Positions 51,532-53,991 of a stretch of 53,991 nt of DNA are shown in pieces. Both the position numbers and the translations under genes were made by a program. The notes under the pieces are model-generated. The model saw only the letters and a list, made by a program, of their open reading frames with translations. It did not search any database and had not been told where the DNA came from. How positions within the stretch are numbered: position 1 is the first letter of the stretch; each line of letters starts with the position of its first letter. The DNA comes from Thiomicrorhabdus sp. (GTDB taxonomy: Bacteria > Pseudomonadota > Gammaproteobacteria > Thiomicrospirales > Thiomicrospiraceae): positions 1 through 53,991 of the forward strand of contig JAKISK010000002.1 of NCBI GenBank assembly GCA_021648625.1, read 5' to 3'.

Positions 51532-53991
51532 ATGCCAACACCAACCCTACCCATTCAAGCACTACTACCCAATATTCAAGCGAGCCTAGCACAACATAAT
51601 CGTGTGATTTTACAAGCCGAACCAGGCGCTGGAAAATCCACTCAAGTACCGCTGCATTTAATGAATGCGCCTTGGTTAAAAGGGCAAAAAATCATTTTAT
51701 TAGAACCACGTCGCCTTGCGGTAAGAGCCTTAGCGGGGTTTTTATCTGCTCAATTAGGTGAAAAAATAGGGCAACGTGTGGGGTATCAAGTGCGTAATGA
51801 TCGCAAACTATCGTCGCAAACGCAGTTGGAGATTATGACCGAAGGGGTACTGGTTCGGCGTATTCAGCAAGACCCCGAGCTTACTGGCGTTGGGCTTATT
51901 ATTTTTGATGAATTTCACGAACGTGCATTAGAGGCGGATTTGGCTCTGGCACTGACGTTAGAGTGCCAAACCGAATTACGAGAAGAACTAAAAATTCTTC
52001 TGATGTCCGCCACGTTAGAAAGTGATGCACTGAGCACATTTTTATCACCCGCACCTGTCATACAGTGTCCGGGTCGGAGCTTTCCAGTACATCGCCACTA
52101 TTTGCCCAAACCTGTTGACCACAACACCTATGGCGAACCTTATAAAACATTGATGTGCCTCTTGAATAACGTGGTTCAAAACCACGCTCAAGATTGCTTA
52201 ATTTTTTTACCCGGTCAAAAAGAGATTATGACCGCCATTCGTCATGCCCAAGAAATACTGGATGAACAGAAATTTTCCCTTCTGCCACTTTATGGCGGGT
52301 TATCCGCTGAAGCGCAAAGTGCAGTGCTCCAAAAAGACACTCAACACCGTCGAAAAATCATTTTTGCCACCAACATTGCCGAAACCAGTCTGACCATTGA
52401 AGGCATTGATTCGGTGATTGACAGCGGCTTGGTGCGTAAAGCCATTTACGATTCCAGCAGTGGCATGACTCGAATGGTGACGCAAAAAATTTCTAAAGCG
52501 TCAGCCAAACAACGCTCGGGAAGAGCGGGACGTTTATCAGTTGGCCATGCGTACTGTTTATGGACGGAATCGGAGCAACAGCAAAAAGCCGACTTTGAAG
52601 CCGAAGCGATGTTGATGTCGGATTTAAGCGATTTAACCTTAGAAGTGGCGATGTGGGGCGAAAGCTCACCTTATCATTTACGCTGGCTCACCCCGCCGCC
52701 CAAAGCACACTATGAGATTGCCAAACAGTTGCTGATCCAACTCGGGTTTTTAACCCCCCCTGGCAACATCACATCTAAAGGCGCATTGGCAGCTCAACTT
52801 GGGCTCTCTTCTCGCTTGGCGAATATGCTGTTAAGCGCCCCGCTCAAGGCACAACAAATGGCGTGTGACTTAGCGGCGATATTGAGCGAACGCGACCTCT
52901 TTAAACACAGTCGTGAAGCCAGTCACGGCATTAATATTGAAGACCGTCTTCAAGCGTTACAGTTGTATCGAAACACACCGAAACAGGCCATTAAAACCAC
53001 GCCTATTATCCCTTCGGTTGCGAAAGAAGCCCTTAAAAACAGTGCCAAATGGCATAATACCTTAGTTAAAATGAAGCTCGACACATCGGTGTTAAAATTT
53101 TCTCCCCCCCTATCCGATACCCCTTCTATAGGACAATTGGTCGCCTTGGCGTATCCTGATCGCATTGCAAAACGTCGTTCCAATCAAGAGAGTCGCTATC
53201 AACTGAGCAATGGAAAAGGTACGGTATTAAGGCCTCATGACCCTCTCGTTCAAGAACCTTGGTTGGTCGTGGCACACTTAGATGGACAGCGCCGTGAAGG
53301 ACAAGCCTATATGGCGTGCGCCATTACCTTGTCTGATATTAAAGCGCTTTTTTCACCTCAGATAACAGAAGACTCAAGCATTAAGTTTGACGCTAAAAAA
53401 CAGCGTATTCAAGGCACCAAAACCCAAAAACTGGGTGCAATTACCCTGCAAGAATCGGTCATTAAAACGCTCAGCCCACGACAGGTTCAATCGTGCCTCA
53501 TCAACACCCTTAAAACATCGGGGCTAAAGCAATTGCCATGGTCGGAAAAGTCGCTCGGTTGGCTCAATCGGGTACGTTGGTTGGCTCAACATATGCCTGA
53601 ATTTCAAGGGTTTTCAGAACAAGCGTTAATTGACGATTTTGACCACTGGTGTGCGCCTTATTTAACCCACATTAAAGCGTGGCATGACTTGGCTAAGCTG
53701 GATGTATTGAGTTTATTAAAAGCCCGTCTGAACTTTGAGCAACTCAACACCCTTGAACGAGAAGCACCGAGTGTTTACACTGCGCCCTCAACAAAACGGG
53801 TAGCCATACAATACCAAATGGGAAAACCGCCTTATGTAGCCATTCAACTGCAAGAGCTGTTTGGTGAAACCCGCTCTCCCTGCTTAGCCAATGGTAAAAT
53901 ACCCTTAACCTTTGAACTGCTGTCCCCTGCACGGCAACCCATTCAAATCACCAGCGATTTAGCCCATTTTTGGCAAACCCCTTACATACAA
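51532..53991 (+). CDS. hrpB: ATP-dependent helicase HrpB (3' end outside window)
   Basis: The ATG at 51532 opens 820 codons without a stop to the window end; family length suggests that only a short tail is missing. Motifs are ILQAEPGAGKSTQVPLHL (I), LEPRRLAVRALAGFL (Ia), IIFDEFHERALEADL (II, DEFH), LLMSATLES (III), FATNIAETSLTIEGI and AKQRSGRAGR (VI). The HrpB-specific C-terminal region follows. HrpB is a DEAH-box helicase of unclear role. C7 tracts at 52754-52760 and 53104-53110 code for Pro-Pro within it. Confidence 0.93.
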   Translation, partial: MPTPTLPIQALLPNIQASLAQHNRVILQAEPGAGKSTQVPLHLMNAPWLKGQKIILLEPRRLAVRALAGFLSAQLGEKIGQRVGYQVRNDRKLSSQTQLEIMTEGVLVRRIQQDPELTGVGLIIFDEFHERALEADLALALTLECQTELREELKILLMSATLESDALSTFLSPAPVIQCPGRSFPVHRHYLPKPVDHNTYGEPYKTLMCLLNNVVQNHAQDCLIFLPGQKEIMTAIRHAQEILDEQKFSLLPLYGGLSAEAQSAVLQKDTQHRRKIIFATNIAETSLTIEGIDSVIDSGLVRKAIYDSSSGMTRMVTQKISKASAKQRSGRAGRLSVGHAYCLWTESEQQQKADFEAEAMLMSDLSDLTLEVAMWGESSPYHLRWLTPPPKAHYEIAKQLLIQLGFLTPPGNITSKGALAAQLGLSSRLANMLLSAPLKAQQMACDLAAILSERDLFKHSREASHGINIEDRLQALQLYRNTPKQAIKTTPIIPSVAKEALKNSAKWHNTLVKMKLDTSVLKFSPPLSDTPSIGQLVALAYPDRIAKRRSNQESRYQLSNGKGTVLRPHDPLVQEPWLVVAHLDGQRREGQAYMACAITLSDIKALFSPQITEDSSIKFDAKKQRIQGTKTQKLGAITLQESVIKTLSPRQVQSCLINTLKTSGLKQLPWSEKSLGWLNRVRWLAQHMPEFQGFSEQALIDDFDHWCAPYLTHIKAWHDLAKLDVLSLLKARLNFEQLNTLEREAPSVYTAPSTKRVAIQYQMGKPPYVAIQLQELFGETRSPCLANGKIPLTFELLSPARQPIQITSDLAHFWQTPYIQ

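Noticed and set aside
1-53991. tRNA or rRNA genes
   Set aside because: No cloverleaf with TTC-type arm or rRNA stretch was recognised by eye; a short tRNA could still be missed.

Overview
The window looks like a chromosomal segment of a gammaproteobacterium. The gene orders lptD-surA-pdxA-rsmA-apaH, amgK-murU next to lptD, and murC-ddlB-ftsQ-ftsA / lpxC / dciA / secA are those of Gammaproteobacteria. The genus cannot be named from the sequence; a Thiomicrospira-like (Thiotrichales) origin is only a guess. Base use is fairly AT-rich, and runs of 7-10 C or G recur, several inside housekeeping genes.

Region 1 (1-12.8 kb) is the unusual part: an accessory array of repeated cassettes, all on the + strand. 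A complete cassette holds, in order, (i) a conserved upstream block of about 300 bp containing a 40-bp element, (ii) a gene for a 146-residue secreted NTF2-like protein that is almost identical between copies, (iii) an intercistronic segment of about 165 bp that can fold into four hairpins, (iv) a small peptide with a nearly invariant 23-residue double-glycine leader ending VSGG and a variable core, and (v) a small hydrophobic protein that is a plausible immunity protein. Five leader-bearing peptides and five NTF2-like copies are present (three intact, one frameshifted, one truncated). The 40-bp element occurs eight times, also in front of other accessory ORFs. No C39-type bacteriocin exporter is in the window. 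The array is cut at its left edge by an IS30-family element whose end now supplies the start codon of the first peptide. This reads as a multi-copy, diversifying class II microcin-like system.

Region 2 (12.9-25.9 kb) holds miscellaneous genes: an SDR oxidoreductase, a DUF1461 membrane protein, a YhcG-type PDDEXK nuclease beside a 43-codon remnant of a type I methyltransferase (hsdM), an S1-domain protein, a YgjP-like metallopeptidase, an RluA-type pseudouridine synthase, a HIRAN protein, a DEDDh exonuclease, a soluble PAS-PAS chemoreceptor, a BASS transporter, an orphan HicA-like protein, and murU-amgK for peptidoglycan recycling. A MITE-like palindromic element of about 165 bp with 3-bp target duplications is scattered here, including one copy nested inside another and a 34-bp derivative.

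Region 3 (25.9-33.2 kb, + strand) is the lptD-surA-pdxA-rsmA-apaH block. A second MITE-like family (about 160 bp, 5-bp duplications) lies between surA and pdxA. Region 4 (33.2-43.3 kb, mostly - strand) carries argJ, secA, dciA, lpxC, ftsA, ftsQ, ddlB and murC. ftsZ is absent from its usual place between ftsA and lpxC, and murG is not found upstream of murC; the second copy of the 160-bp element sits there instead.

Region 5 (43.5-51.4 kb, - strand) has a thioredoxin-like protein, a complete type I Wadjet anti-plasmid system (jetA-jetB-jetC-jetD in tightly overlapping order), and upstream of jetA a small Nif11-family protein. The window ends inside hrpB, which lacks its last codons.
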